DNA of 64,000 nucleotides from Myxococcus guangdongensis (GCF_024198255.1 NZ_JAJVKW010000007.1:372001-436000), one strand, 5' to 3'. Positions 44,532 to 53,586 are shown, numbered from the stretch's first letter. The notes: generated by a model not told the origin, from the sequence alone. A program made the numbers and translations.

Positions 44532-44966
44532 CGTCCACTCCTCGATTTTCGCCGGGCTTAGCAAATTCCCGGCCAGTCGTAGCCCCCTCAAACAACGGGC
44601 CTTCACAAAGCCTTCCGTCCCTCGGTCGACTGCTCACGCACGGAGGCGGGCGAGCGGCCATGTTTCCCATTATCCACTGGAAGACGATCTGCGTCGGCGG
44701 GGTGCCACCAATGCAACGGTGCTGTCAAGCCAAGGGGGCTTCGGGCCCCTCTCGCAAGGGTTCCAAGCAACGGTCCGCGCCTTGACACTGCCCCTCGGCC
44801 TCTTTATTCACGGCCCCGCGTCCCCCGAGGGAGGTCGACGGGCGCATGGTTGCCCCCGGCTCGGGAACGAGCCCTGCAAGGTGAGTGGCGACCGGCAGTG
44901 CCGCAAAACGCCTCTCTTGAAGAGGCCCCAAACCCTCCCCCGACGCAGACCTACAGAAAGAGCACC
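44532..44966. other. Divergent intergenic region between the RND transporter and the ceramide operon
   Basis: 435 bp without a credible gene. It should hold the promoters of both transcripts. The clearest element is a TTGACA box on the plus strand (see separate entry). AT-richer patches occur near 44660-44675 and 44801-44810. Confidence 0.4.
44782..44810 (+). promoter_or_regulatory. Candidate promoter of the ceramide operon
   Basis: TTGACA (44782-44787, perfect -35) is 17 bp from TATTCA (44805-44810, first three bases match the -10). It is about 150 bp before the first start codon, which would leave a leader of roughly 150 nt. Confidence 0.45.
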
Positions 44967-46514
44967 ATGAGCGACGTCTTCGACAAGTGCAGCAATTGGA
45001 AGGACTACCGCATCGCGAAGGCCACCGGCCTCTACCCCTATTTCCGCGTCATCGAGGCGTCGCACGGCGCCACCGAGGTGGAGATCGAGGGCAAGCGGGT
45101 GATCATGGTCGGCTCCAACAACTATCTGGGCCTGTCCGCGGACCCGCGCGTCAAGGAAGCGGCCATCAAGGCGACGGAGAAGTTCGGCACCACGTGCTCG
45201 GGCTCGCGTCTGCTCAATGGCACGCTGGCGCTGCACGAGGAGCTCGAGGGACGGCTGGCGAAGTTCCTCAACCGCGAGGCCGCGGTGGTCATCTCCACCG
45301 GCTTCCAGACGAACCTGGCGCTGTCCTCCATCCTGGGCCGCCACGACATCGTCTTCAGTGATCGCCAGAACCACGCGTCGCTGGTGGACGGCATCCGGCT
45401 GTCGTTCTCGACGGAGCGCAAGTTCCGCCACAACGACATGGACCACCTGGAGCAGCTGTTGTCCCAGGCCGACCCCAACGCCGGGAAGATCATCATCACC
45501 GACGGCGTCTTCTCCATGGAGGGAGACGTCTGCAACCTGCCGCGAATCGTCGAGCTGGCGAAGCAGTACAACGCGCGCGTGATGACGGATGACGCCCACG
45601 CCATGGGCGTGCTGGGCGAGAAGGGCCGGGGCACCTCCGAGTACTTCGGCCTGGAGAAGGAGACGGACCTGGTGATGGGGACGTTCTCCAAGAGCTTCGC
45701 GTCGCTGGGCGGCGTGCTGGCCGGCCCCTTCGACGTCATCAACTACATCAAGCACAAGTCGCGCTCGGTCATCTTCTCCGCGTCCATGACGCCGGCGTCC
45801 ATCGCGTCCGCGCTCAAGTCGCTGGAGATCATCGAGGCGGAGCCCCAGCGCCGCGCGCGCCTGCTCGACATCGCGGAGAAGATGCACAACGGCTTCCGCG
45901 CCATGGGCTTCGACACCGGCGTGTCCGTGACGCCCGTCGTTCCGGTGCACATCGGCGACCAGACGAAGTGTTTCCGCTTCTGGCGCGCGCTGCACGAGGC
46001 GGGCGTCTTCGCCAACCCGGTGATTCCGCCGGCGGTGGAGGCGGGCCACGCGCTCATCCGCACCTCGTTCATGGCCACGCACACGGACGCGCAGCTGGAT
46101 CGCGTGCTGGACACCTTCGAGACCATCGGCCGCAAGCTGGGCGTGATTCCGCAGACGCGCCCCACCGTGTACGAGCCGGTGCAGATCGCCCGCCCGGGCA
46201 CGTCCGTGCGCTCCAACAAGGCGAGCGAGAAGTGGGCGGCGGGCTCCGCGGGCATGCTGGCGGACAAGGGCGGCATCACCCTGGACCAGCTGTCGCGGAT
46301 GTCGTCGCGCGAGGTGGCCGGGAAGATCTTCGACGCGGTGGAGCAGCTCACCTGGCGCGCGGCGAACCTGCAGCCGGAGGACCTGCGCCAGCTGCGCGCG
46401 GCGCCCATGAAGCTCTGGGAGAAGCGCGGCGAGCTGCCCGGCTTCCTGTTGGAGAAGGGCGCGCACTTCTTCCTGAAGAACGGCACCGACGGCAACTCCG
46501 CCGAGAGGACCTGA
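44967..46514 (+). CDS. spt: Serine palmitoyltransferase (alpha-oxoamine synthase)
   Basis: 515 residues. The PLP core is of the alpha-oxoamine synthase family: SNNYLGLSADPRVKEAAI, GSRLLNGTLALHEELE, DDAHAMGVLGEKGRGT and the PLP Lys242 in GTFSKSFASLGG. Serine palmitoyltransferase joins serine and an acyl-CoA/acyl-ACP to give 3-ketosphinganine. The family also contains KBL, BioF and HemA; the identification as Spt rests on the next two genes, which match the other two enzymes of bacterial ceramide synthesis. About 100 residues beyond the catalytic core form an unusual C-terminal extension. The ATG at 44967 begins MSDVFDKCSNWKDYRIAKA. Confidence 0.88.
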   Translation: MSDVFDKCSNWKDYRIAKATGLYPYFRVIEASHGATEVEIEGKRVIMVGSNNYLGLSADPRVKEAAIKATEKFGTTCSGSRLLNGTLALHEELEGRLAKFLNREAAVVISTGFQTNLALSSILGRHDIVFSDRQNHASLVDGIRLSFSTERKFRHNDMDHLEQLLSQADPNAGKIIITDGVFSMEGDVCNLPRIVELAKQYNARVMTDDAHAMGVLGEKGRGTSEYFGLEKETDLVMGTFSKSFASLGGVLAGPFDVINYIKHKSRSVIFSASMTPASIASALKSLEIIEAEPQRRARLLDIAEKMHNGFRAMGFDTGVSVTPVVPVHIGDQTKCFRFWRALHEAGVFANPVIPPAVEAGHALIRTSFMATHTDAQLDRVLDTFETIGRKLGVIPQTRPTVYEPVQIARPGTSVRSNKASEKWAAGSAGMLADKGGITLDQLSRMSSREVAGKIFDAVEQLTWRAANLQPEDLRQLRAAPMKLWEKRGELPGFLLEKGAHFFLKNGTDGNSAERT

Positions 46515-46521
46515 TTCCACC

Positions 46522-47703
46522 ATGGCCCTGCCCGCCGAGCCGCCCGCAGTACAGCCCGCCCTTCCTCCCCTCCCCTCGGACGTCCTGGTGACGCCCGTGC
46601 GGGACGCCGCGGCGCGGATGACGTTCATCCGCTTCCCGTTCTCGCTCTACACGGGCGACCCGAACTGGGTTCCTCCGCTGGAGATGGAGCGCAAGGACTT
46701 CCTGGACCCGAAGAAGAACCCCTTCTTCGAGTACGGCGAGGTGGAGCTGTTCCTCGCGTGGCGAGGCCAGGACGTGGTGGGCCGCATCGCCGCCATCCGC
46801 AACCCCCGGCACCAGGAGATCCACGGCACGAAGGAGGGCTTCTTCGGCCTCTTCGAGTGCGTGAACGACGCGGGCATCGCGCGGCTGCTGCTGGACGCCG
46901 CCGCGTCGTGGCTGAAGGAGCGCGGGCTGGACAGCATGATCGGTCCGGCCAACTTCTCGTCCAACCAGGACTGGGGTCTGCTGGTCGAGGGCTACGAAGT
47001 CCCTCCGGCCATCATGATGCCGTACAACCCGCCCTTCTTCTCCACGCTGATGGAGGCGTGCGGGTTGGTGAAGGCGAAGGACCTGCTCGCCTTCGATTTG
47101 TCCTCGTCCGCGGAGCCGCCGGAGAAGGTGGTGCGCATCGCGGAGAAGATGCGGCAGCGCGAGGGCATCACCGTGCGCCCGGTGAACCTCAAGGACTTCC
47201 CCGCGGAGGTCGAGCGCATCCGGGAGATCTACAACTCCGCCTGGGAGAAGAACTGGGGCTTCGTGCCCTTCACCGACAAGGAGTTCGACCACCTGGCCAA
47301 GGAGATGAAGACCATCGTCCGGCCGGAGCTGGTGCTCATCGCCGAGGTGAAGGGCGAGCCGGTGGCCTTCTCCATGACGCTGCCGGACGCCAACGTGGCC
47401 CTCAAGGCCGCCAACGGGCGCCTCACCACCTTCGGCCTGCCCATCGGCCTGACGAAGATGCTGCTGGCCTCGCGCCGCATCCATCGGCTGCGCCTCATCA
47501 CCCTCGGCATCAAGGAGGGCTACCGGCGCCGGGGCCTGGACGCCATCCTGTACCTGGACACGCTGCGCACCGCGCACCAGTTGGGTTACTCGGGTGGAGA
47601 GATCTCCTGGACGCTCGAGGACAACCACCTCGTCAACCGCGCCATCGAGTCGATGGGCGGCAAGCGCTCGAAGACGTACCGCCTCTACCAGCGTTCGCTG
47701 TAG
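46522..47703 (+). CDS. GNAT-fold acyltransferase, probable bacterial ceramide synthase
   Basis: 393 residues, 7 nt after spt. It is a long GNAT-related protein (FPFSLYTGDPNWVPPL, GLLVEGYEVPPAIMMPYNPPF, RGLDAILYLDTLRTA), of the size and type of the bacterial ceramide synthase described in Caulobacter. That enzyme N-acylates 3-ketosphinganine. This is the annotation I favour because it sits between an Spt gene and an epimerase-type reductase gene. By sequence alone it would be only a GNAT-family protein of unknown substrate. Confidence 0.8.
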   Translation: MALPAEPPAVQPALPPLPSDVLVTPVRDAAARMTFIRFPFSLYTGDPNWVPPLEMERKDFLDPKKNPFFEYGEVELFLAWRGQDVVGRIAAIRNPRHQEIHGTKEGFFGLFECVNDAGIARLLLDAAASWLKERGLDSMIGPANFSSNQDWGLLVEGYEVPPAIMMPYNPPFFSTLMEACGLVKAKDLLAFDLSSSAEPPEKVVRIAEKMRQREGITVRPVNLKDFPAEVERIREIYNSAWEKNWGFVPFTDKEFDHLAKEMKTIVRPELVLIAEVKGEPVAFSMTLPDANVALKAANGRLTTFGLPIGLTKMLLASRRIHRLRLITLGIKEGYRRRGLDAILYLDTLRTAHQLGYSGGEISWTLEDNHLVNRAIESMGGKRSKTYRLYQRSL

Positions 47704-47722
47704 CGCCCAGGGAGTCCTCGCC

Positions 47723-48730
47723 GTGCGTTTCCTGCTCACCGGTGGCACCGGGTTCATCGGCCAGCGGCTCGCGAGCCGCATCATCGAGCGAGGCGACTCG
47801 CTCACCGTGCTCGTGCGTCCCAGCTCTCGCCGCGAAGCCCTGGCGGCGCTCGGCGCCCACTTCGCCGTGGGGGATTTGACCACGGGCGAGGGGCTCACCC
47901 AGGCCGTGCGCGACGTCGACTGTGTGCTGCACCTGGCCGGCGTCACCAAGGCCCGCGAGCCCGCGGGCTACTTCGAGGGCAACGCCAACGGCACCCGCCG
48001 CCTCGCGGAGGCGATGGCCGCCCTGCCCCACCCGCCCCGGCTGGTGTACTGCTCTTCGCTCGCCGCCGCGGGCCCGTCCACGCCCGAGCGTCCTCGTCGC
48101 GAGGAGGACCCACCGGCCCCCGTCTCCACCTACGGCCGCAGCAAGCTGGGGGGCGAGGAGGCCGTCCGCGAGCTCGCGGACAAGGTGCCGTCCGTCATCG
48201 TCCGTCCGCCCATGGTCTACGGCCCGGGCGACGTGGAGTTCATCCCCTCCGTCATCCCCATGGCGAAGCGCGGCGTCGCGCTCAAGAGCGGCTTCGGCCC
48301 CAAGCGCTACTCGCTCATCCACGTGGATGACCTGAACACCGCGCTGCTCGCCGCCGCCGAGCGCGGCCCGACGCTCGACAAGGCCGACGCGGCGCGGGGG
48401 GTGTACACCGTGTCCGACGGGCACGAGTACACGTGGGAGGAGGTCTGCGCCGCGGTGGCCCGGGCCCTGGGCCGCGCGCCCCCCACCGTGCTGCCCGTGC
48501 CCGACACCCTCGGCTATTTCCTGGGCCTGGGCTCCGAGGCCATGGCCCGCCTGCGCGGCACCGTCCCCATCCTCAACCGCGACAAGGTTCGCGAGATGAC
48601 GTGCGCCGCGTGGACATGCACCACGGAGCGCGCCTCGAAGGAGCTGGGCTTCGCGCCCACCATCCCCCTGGACCAGGGACTCGTCGGGACGCTCCAGTCC
48701 TACGGCCACCCGGCCGCCGCCCGCTCCTGA
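47723..48730 (+). CDS. NAD(P)-dependent epimerase/reductase, probable ceramide reductase
   Basis: 335 residues from a GTG at 47723 (AGGGAG about 9 nt upstream). Extended short-chain dehydrogenase fold: FLLTGGTGFIG at the N-terminus, YCSSLAAAGPS with the active Ser, and the YGRSK catalytic Tyr/Lys pair. In Caulobacter an epimerase-like enzyme (CerR) reduces the 3-keto group after N-acylation; this gene has the matching type and position, 19 nt after the acyltransferase gene. Otherwise it could be a sugar-nucleotide epimerase. Operon context decides. Confidence 0.82.
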   Translation: MRFLLTGGTGFIGQRLASRIIERGDSLTVLVRPSSRREALAALGAHFAVGDLTTGEGLTQAVRDVDCVLHLAGVTKAREPAGYFEGNANGTRRLAEAMAALPHPPRLVYCSSLAAAGPSTPERPRREEDPPAPVSTYGRSKLGGEEAVRELADKVPSVIVRPPMVYGPGDVEFIPSVIPMAKRGVALKSGFGPKRYSLIHVDDLNTALLAAAERGPTLDKADAARGVYTVSDGHEYTWEEVCAAVARALGRAPPTVLPVPDTLGYFLGLGSEAMARLRGTVPILNRDKVREMTCAAWTCTTERASKELGFAPTIPLDQGLVGTLQSYGHPAAARS

Positions 48731-48746
48731 GCCCTGGAACGACGAA

Positions 48747-48777
48747 GGCCGAGGCCCTCTCTCGAGGAGCCCCGGCC
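48747..48777. terminator. Terminator-like hairpin after the ceramide operon
   Basis: GGCCGAGGC / GCCCCGGCC arms (one mismatch) close a CT/GA-rich loop in the 73-bp convergent gap to the MlaC-like gene. It can serve both directions. Confidence 0.55.
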
Positions 48778-48803
48778 CGAAGCCACGTCGGCGTGGGTTC
48801 AGC

Positions 48804-49409
48804 TCACTTCGCGGGCGCCGCGGAGCCGCCGGTGCCCTTGGCGGACTGGGCCGCGTTCTCCTTCTCCAGCTGAGCCCGCTTGGTCTTCAGCGTGGAGAGC
48901 AGGCCATCGAACCCCTTGGTGCTCAGCAGCTTCTGGAACTGGCCCTTGTACGTGTCCACGAGGGACACCTCGTCGGTGACGACGTCGTAGATGCGCCACT
49001 CGCTCTTCGCCTTGTAGAGGCGGTAGTCGACGGGAATCTGGTCCTTCTTGAGGGTGAGCGTCGTGTCGACGGTGGCCTCGGAGTCCTTGATGGTCTCCTT
49101 GCCGTACTTCACGTCCGCCTGCGCCTGGCCGATGGCCTTCTGGGCGTAGGAGGCGCGCAAGAGGCCCGTCATCGTGTCGGAGAACTCCTTGCGCTGGGCG
49201 GGCGTGAGCGAGTCCCACGTCTTGTCACCCAGGGCGCGCCTGGCGAGCTCCTGGAAGTCGACGAACTTCTCGACGACGGTGGCGAGCGACTCGACGGTGG
49301 CGCCGGGAGCGTTGGCGGCCTTCTGGACATCCGCGTTCCCGGACTTGACGACGGTGAGGGGCGTGGGCGCCGCGGCCAGCAGGGTTGCGGCGAGCAGGGA
49401 AGCAATCAT
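48804..49409 (-). CDS. MlaC/Ttg2D-like phospholipid-binding periplasmic protein
   Basis: 201 residues with a short signal peptide (IASLLAATLLAAAPTPL). The sequence follows the MlaC family: FVDFQELARRALGDKTWDSL, QRKEFSDTMTGLLRASY, and a C-terminal beta region with SEWRIYDVVTDEVSLVDTYK. MlaC shuttles phospholipids between inner and outer membranes. The other mla genes are not here. It follows the TolC-like gene by 53 bp and is convergent with the ceramide operon. Confidence 0.9.
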   Translation of the reverse strand: MIASLLAATLLAAAPTPLTVVKSGNADVQKAANAPGATVESLATVVEKFVDFQELARRALGDKTWDSLTPAQRKEFSDTMTGLLRASYAQKAIGQAQADVKYGKETIKDSEATVDTTLTLKKDQIPVDYRLYKAKSEWRIYDVVTDEVSLVDTYKGQFQKLLSTKGFDGLLSTLKTKRAQLEKENAAQSAKGTGGSAAPAK

Positions 49410-49462
49410 GGTTTTCGGCTCCGTGCAGAAGGTCGGTACAGCGGACAGGCGCGTGGCCCCGA

Positions 49463-51220
49463 TTATTCACCCAGGGCCGGGGGCGTCCCGGTGACACGTG
49501 AGAGGGCCGCCATTCCCAACCGGACGTCGAACCAGCTCTTCGCCCGGTCGCCTGTAACCTGCGCATAGGCGGTGAAGGCGTCCACCAGGTCCCTCGTTTC
49601 GCCGGTGCCCAGGTCGAAGGCGGCGAAGGCGGAGGTCACCCAGCGACGGGCGCTCTTCTCCGCGTCGGTGAAGGCCTTGGCCTTGGCCCACGCGGCCACC
49701 AGCTCGCCGTGGACCTTGGTCACCTCCAGGCGGATGGCGGCGTGGATCTGCTTCTCCTGGGCGCGCAGCTTGTCGAGCTCCGCGCGCGCCTGATCCAGCT
49801 GCGCGTCCTTGATGGGGATGTCGAACGTCCCCCGCATCACCAGGCCGATGCCCGCCGTCCTGTCGTTGTACGGGTCATAAGCGAAGGGGCTGCGCTGCCG
49901 CGTCGCGCTGGTCGTGAAGCGGAAGTCGTAGAAGCCCGCGAGGCCGAAGTCCGGGAAGTAGCTCCGCTCGCGAATCAACACTTCGGACTCGCGCGCGACG
50001 ATGCCCGCGGCGACCGCGGTGAGCTCGGGGCGGTACTGCTCGGCCAGCTCCAGCGCGCGCTCCAGCGAGGGGGGCTGCACCTCGTCCTCGAGCGGCAGGT
50101 CCTCCTCGACGACGGCGACCTCCTCGCCCGGCGGCGCGTTGGCGAGCAGGCCGATGGCCGTCATCGCGAGCGCGCGTCCCTGGATGACGTCCGCCTTGCG
50201 CGCCTCCACCACCTGCCGGAAGAAGCGGACCTTGTACGTGTCCACCTGGGATACCTGCGGCGACTCCTCCTTCAGGAGCGCGGCGATCTTCTCGGCGGCG
50301 TCCTCCAGGCGCTTGGACACGTCCTCCATCTGCTGGAGACCGGAGCGCGCCAGCTGATAGCTGAAGTACGCCTGCGCGGCCTGGAAGCCGACCTCGTCGC
50401 GCACGCGCTCACGCAGCGCCGCGCCGAGGATGGGCCCCTGGGCCCCGGCCTTCTCCAGCGCGGACAGCTTGCCGAAGGTGTAGAGGGGCAACACCGCGTT
50501 GCCGTTGGAGAACACCGTCACGCCCACCTTGCCGAAGTCGAGGTCTCCCTCGAGCGAGGCCTTGGTGGTGGGCGGACCGCCGAGGCCGTCGTTGCGCGCC
50601 TCGGGGATGGGGCCGCCCATGCCCACGGTGATTTCGAACTTGGGGAACCAGGCCCACCGCGCCTGCTTGTAGAGCGCCTCGAACTTGCGCAGCTCCGCGG
50701 AGGCCTCCTCCACCCGCAGGTCCGACGTGCGCGCGCGCTCCACCAGCTGCGCCAGCGTCAGCGGACCGGCCTTCTGCGGGGCCTGCGTGTCGGGTGCGTT
50801 GGCGACGTCCTGCTTCACCTGCTGCGCCTCGCGCGCGGGCTCCTTCATGGGAGCCGGAGACACCGTCCGTCCACCCGAGGGCGTCGTCGACGAGTCCACC
50901 GACTCGGGAGCAATCGTCGGAGGCCCGGGGGGAAGCGTGCCACCTCCGGAGCCCGTCGTCGGCGCGGGCGACTGCGGCCCCGAGACTCCAGACGTCGAGG
51001 AGCCAGGCCCCGGCGCCGGTGTCGAGCTCCCCGTGGTCGGCGTTCCGGACGTGCCACCGGCGGTCCCCGTGCCGGAGGTCCCGGATGTCGTTCCGGTCCC
51101 CGTGGTCCCTGGCGTCGAACCGCCACCCTGCCCCGCTGAGCCCGGTGTGAACTGCGCGGCCGACATCCCGGCCGCGAGCACCAGCGCCACTGTCACGCCT
51201 CGATCCAGGTGTCTGCGCAT
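49463..51220 (-). CDS. TolC-family outer-membrane efflux protein with a low-complexity N-terminal extension
   Basis: 585 residues. Signal peptide (MRRHLDRGVTVALVLAAGMSAAQ), then about 110 residues of Gly/Thr/Ser/Pro-rich repeats (35-140), then the TolC-like fold. The fold shows LTLAQLVERARTSDLRVEEAS, beta-strand/helix repeats, QAAQAYFSYQLARSG, and the second half with SLERALELAEQYRPEL and helical VHGELVAAWAKAKAFTDAEKSA. TolC proteins are outer-membrane ducts for efflux or type I secretion. The low-complexity region after the signal is unusual for the family and may be a flexible periplasmic or surface spacer. The partner is not adjacent apart from the MlaC-like protein. Confidence 0.9.
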   Translation of the reverse strand: MRRHLDRGVTVALVLAAGMSAAQFTPGSAGQGGGSTPGTTGTGTTSGTSGTGTAGGTSGTPTTGSSTPAPGPGSSTSGVSGPQSPAPTTGSGGGTLPPGPPTIAPESVDSSTTPSGGRTVSPAPMKEPAREAQQVKQDVANAPDTQAPQKAGPLTLAQLVERARTSDLRVEEASAELRKFEALYKQARWAWFPKFEITVGMGGPIPEARNDGLGGPPTTKASLEGDLDFGKVGVTVFSNGNAVLPLYTFGKLSALEKAGAQGPILGAALRERVRDEVGFQAAQAYFSYQLARSGLQQMEDVSKRLEDAAEKIAALLKEESPQVSQVDTYKVRFFRQVVEARKADVIQGRALAMTAIGLLANAPPGEEVAVVEEDLPLEDEVQPPSLERALELAEQYRPELTAVAAGIVARESEVLIRERSYFPDFGLAGFYDFRFTTSATRQRSPFAYDPYNDRTAGIGLVMRGTFDIPIKDAQLDQARAELDKLRAQEKQIHAAIRLEVTKVHGELVAAWAKAKAFTDAEKSARRWVTSAFAAFDLGTGETRDLVDAFTAYAQVTGDRAKSWFDVRLGMAALSRVTGTPPALGE

Positions 51221-51605
51221 CACTCGGCCTCGTGCGGGCCCCATATCCGAGAACCCGGCGACGGCGCAGCATCTTCGTTCGCCGACGCACAGTCATTGAC
51301 CAACTTCGTTCGCTGTCGAGAGTCGTCCGGCACACGCATCCCTGTCCCGCACCACGCCGTCGCACCGACAGATGCGTGATGCAGAAAAACGCAGCGGCGA
51401 TTTCTTCAGGAGCTCCGGACCGCGGAGACACGAACGGACCGGAGGTCTCGGCGAGGTCCGGGGCCTCGAAAACGAAGGGCCCGCGGATCCGCGTCGCGTG
51501 ACGGGAGGGACTCCAGCGCGCGCGCCGTCGACGGCGCCTCGTGACACCCGCCGGAAAAGCAGAAGGCCCGCCGGGTTTCCCAGGCGGGCCTTCCTTACTT
51601 CAGAG
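51221..51605. other. Intergenic region between the TolC-like gene and tRNA-Ala
   Basis: 385 bp. It should contain the TolC promoter near its left end, but no good -35/-10 pair is visible. It holds a 12-bp palindrome CGCGGATCCGCG at 51482-51493 and, at the right end, the tRNA terminator. I see no gene. Confidence 0.35.
51562..51593 (-). terminator. Terminator of tRNA-Ala
   Basis: Long perfect arms GAAGGCCCGCC / GGCGGGCCTTC with a nested GGG-TTT-CCC stem, followed on the minus strand by TGCTTTTCC. It begins 13 bp beyond the tRNA 3' end. Confidence 0.85.
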
Positions 51606-51678
<73 letters not shown>

Positions 51679-51733
51679 GTCTTTTGCTACCGGCCACCTT
51701 GGGGAGCGGCCCGACGTCGAAAGTGGGTGCCTT

Positions 51734-52135
51734 CTACCGCCTCTTGTTCCCAGGGCCAAGAACTGTTTGCGGCTTCGGTGCGTTTTTTCCAACCTTCAAC
51801 CGCTCAGCGACTTCTTCCCCTTCCCGGAGGATGTCCGTCAGCTCGCGCGCGTGCGCCTCGGCCGCCTGCTCAGCAGCCTCGATGGCCTTGAGCGCGGACG
51901 CGAAGCTGGCCGGCAGCTCCAGCCTGCCCTTCTGGATCTGCCGGTAGACGAGCTCACCCAGCTCCTTGAGGGCGCGCTCCTTCTGGTCCTTCAACACGGT
52001 GGCCTTGGCGTTCGCCCGGGCCAGGTCCGAGTTGCGCTCCACCGCCTCACGGAGCTGCGCCAGACGGGCCTGCGCCGCCTGGAAGGCCTCGTTGATCTGC
52101 TTCACCACGTCGGACTGCTTCGGGTCGGCCGGCAC
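51734..52135 (-). CDS. Small coiled-coil hypothetical protein
   Basis: 133 residues, almost entirely helical and charged, with heptad-like stretches (FQAAQARLAQLREAVERN, KAIEAAEQAAEAHARELTDI) and a basic Lys/Pro-rich end (KNAPKPQTVLGPGNKRR). No signal or membrane helix. I chose the GTG at 52135, which has AAGGGGTG about 9 nt upstream. The in-frame TTG at 52195 is part of a TTGACA promoter box and so is probably not translated. Function not recognised. Confidence 0.7.
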   Translation of the reverse strand: MPADPKQSDVVKQINEAFQAAQARLAQLREAVERNSDLARANAKATVLKDQKERALKELGELVYRQIQKGRLELPASFASALKAIEAAEQAAEAHARELTDILREGEEVAERLKVGKNAPKPQTVLGPGNKRR

Positions 52136-52166
52136 GTCGGTGACACCCCTTGAAGAACCTACGGTG

Positions 52167-52195
52167 GCGTAGCGTGTGGCCTCGTGGACTGTCAA
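52167..52195 (-). promoter_or_regulatory. Candidate promoter of the coiled-coil gene
   Basis: Minus strand TTGACA (52190-52195) with a weak -10, CTACGC or TACGCC, 17-18 bp on. It overlaps the stop of the RsmB-like gene and lies about 30-60 bp before the GTG start. Confidence 0.4.
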
Positions 52196-53577
52196 CCCTG
52201 CCCGGTCCGCCGGAGCCTCGCCGCGAAGAAGCCGCCACCGGGAACGCGCGGAGGCAGCGCCTTGAGGTACGGCCCCTGCGCCGCGAGCGCCGCCCGTTCC
52301 GCTCCGAGCACGTCCGCCACCGGCTCCAGCGTGAACTCCGGGTGCTTCGCGAGGAAGCCCTCGACGACCGCTTCATCCTCGTCCGGCAGCACCGAGCACG
52401 TGGCGTAGACCACCAGCGCCCCGTGCTTCGCCTGCCGGCTCACCTCGTCGAGCAGCTCCGACTGGGTCGTCTGGTACTTGGCGATCTCCGCCGCGTTCAG
52501 CTTCCACTTCTGATCCGGCTCGCGCGCCAGCGAGCCTGTCCCGCTGCACGGCGCGTCGATGAGCAGCACGTCCGCCTCGGACAGCGGCAGCGGATGCGGG
52601 AAGGCCACCTGTCTCAAGGAGAAGTGACGCACGCGCTCCCGGGCCTCGGCCAGCCGGCGACGGGAGCGATCTCCCGCGAGCACCCGCCCCGAGGGGCCGA
52701 CGAAGTCCGCCAGCGCCAGCGTCTTGCCGCCCGCGCCCGCGCAGACATCCGCCACGGTGAGCCCCTGCAGCGAGCCCCCCACCGGACGACACACCTCCGA
52801 GATGAGCTGGCTGCCCACGTCCTGGACCTGAAGACGCCCGGTCTTCATCATCCGCGTCTCGAAGATGCGGTGGCTCGCGTCCACCACCCGCACCGCGTCC
52901 GGCGACGCGAGCACCGCCTCCACGGCGACGCCTTCCTCCTGGAGCGCGGCCAGCACCGCGTCGCGAGTCCCCGGCGGCCGCACCCGGAAGTGCAACCCGG
53001 GCTCCTCGTCGAGCGAGGACAACAGCCCCTCGAGCACCGACTCCGGATAGGCCTGCGCCAGCTTCTGCACCAGCCAGTTGGGGAACGAGTAGCGCACCGC
53101 CAGCCGCTCCGCGTGGGTGTCCGGCAGCGGCGCCTCGGGCAGCGCGGACTCCACCACCTTCTGGAGGACCTCGTCCTTGAGGGTGCGCGGCCTCACCGGC
53201 CCGGGGAGCCGGACCTCCGGACCGATGCGCGTCCAGCCCTCACCACAGAAGATGCGCCGCCAGAGCGCGTACCGGACCAGCGCCTGGTCCTCGGTGAGCA
53301 CCAGCTTCCCCGGGGGATGGCCCAACAGCTTCGCCGCCAGGTCCAGCAAACGTTGATGCCGGGACAGCTCGCGCACCACGAGCGCGGCGAACCGGCGCTC
53401 CTGGCCTCCGAGCCCGTCCGCGTCGCGCAGCGCATTGGCCAGCGCGGCCTTCAAGGGTTCGCCGCGCAACACCGCGATGTGCGCCTCGAGCGCCGCCGTC
53501 GCTCCCCGCCTCGAAGGACGACCGAGTCGCGCCGCCTCCAGCGGATGTGTGGGCCAGACAGTGTCCACGGATGCCAA
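52192..53577 (-). CDS. rsmB: RsmB/NOP2-type rRNA (cytosine-5) methyltransferase
   Basis: 461 residues. The N-terminal half is a NusB-like RNA-binding region (residues 25-150). The C-terminal half is the methyltransferase: VADVCAGAGGKTLALADF binds SAM, IDAPCSGTGSLAREPD carries motif IV with one catalytic Cys, and YATCSVLPDEDE carries motif VI with the nucleophile Cys. RsmB methylates C967 of 16S rRNA; domain order supports that assignment, but related enzymes exist. The start is a TTG at 53577 or the GTG nine bases later. The gene follows the REC-cupin gene by 9 nt. Confidence 0.9.
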   Translation of the reverse strand: MASVDTVWPTHPLEAARLGRPSRRGATAALEAHIAVLRGEPLKAALANALRDADGLGGQERRFAALVVRELSRHQRLLDLAAKLLGHPPGKLVLTEDQALVRYALWRRIFCGEGWTRIGPEVRLPGPVRPRTLKDEVLQKVVESALPEAPLPDTHAERLAVRYSFPNWLVQKLAQAYPESVLEGLLSSLDEEPGLHFRVRPPGTRDAVLAALQEEGVAVEAVLASPDAVRVVDASHRIFETRMMKTGRLQVQDVGSQLISEVCRPVGGSLQGLTVADVCAGAGGKTLALADFVGPSGRVLAGDRSRRRLAEARERVRHFSLRQVAFPHPLPLSEADVLLIDAPCSGTGSLAREPDQKWKLNAAEIAKYQTTQSELLDEVSRQAKHGALVVYATCSVLPDEDEAVVEGFLAKHPEFTLEPVADVLGAERAALAAQGPYLKALPPRVPGGGFFAARLRRTGQG

Positions 53578-53586
53578 CCTGCCCTT

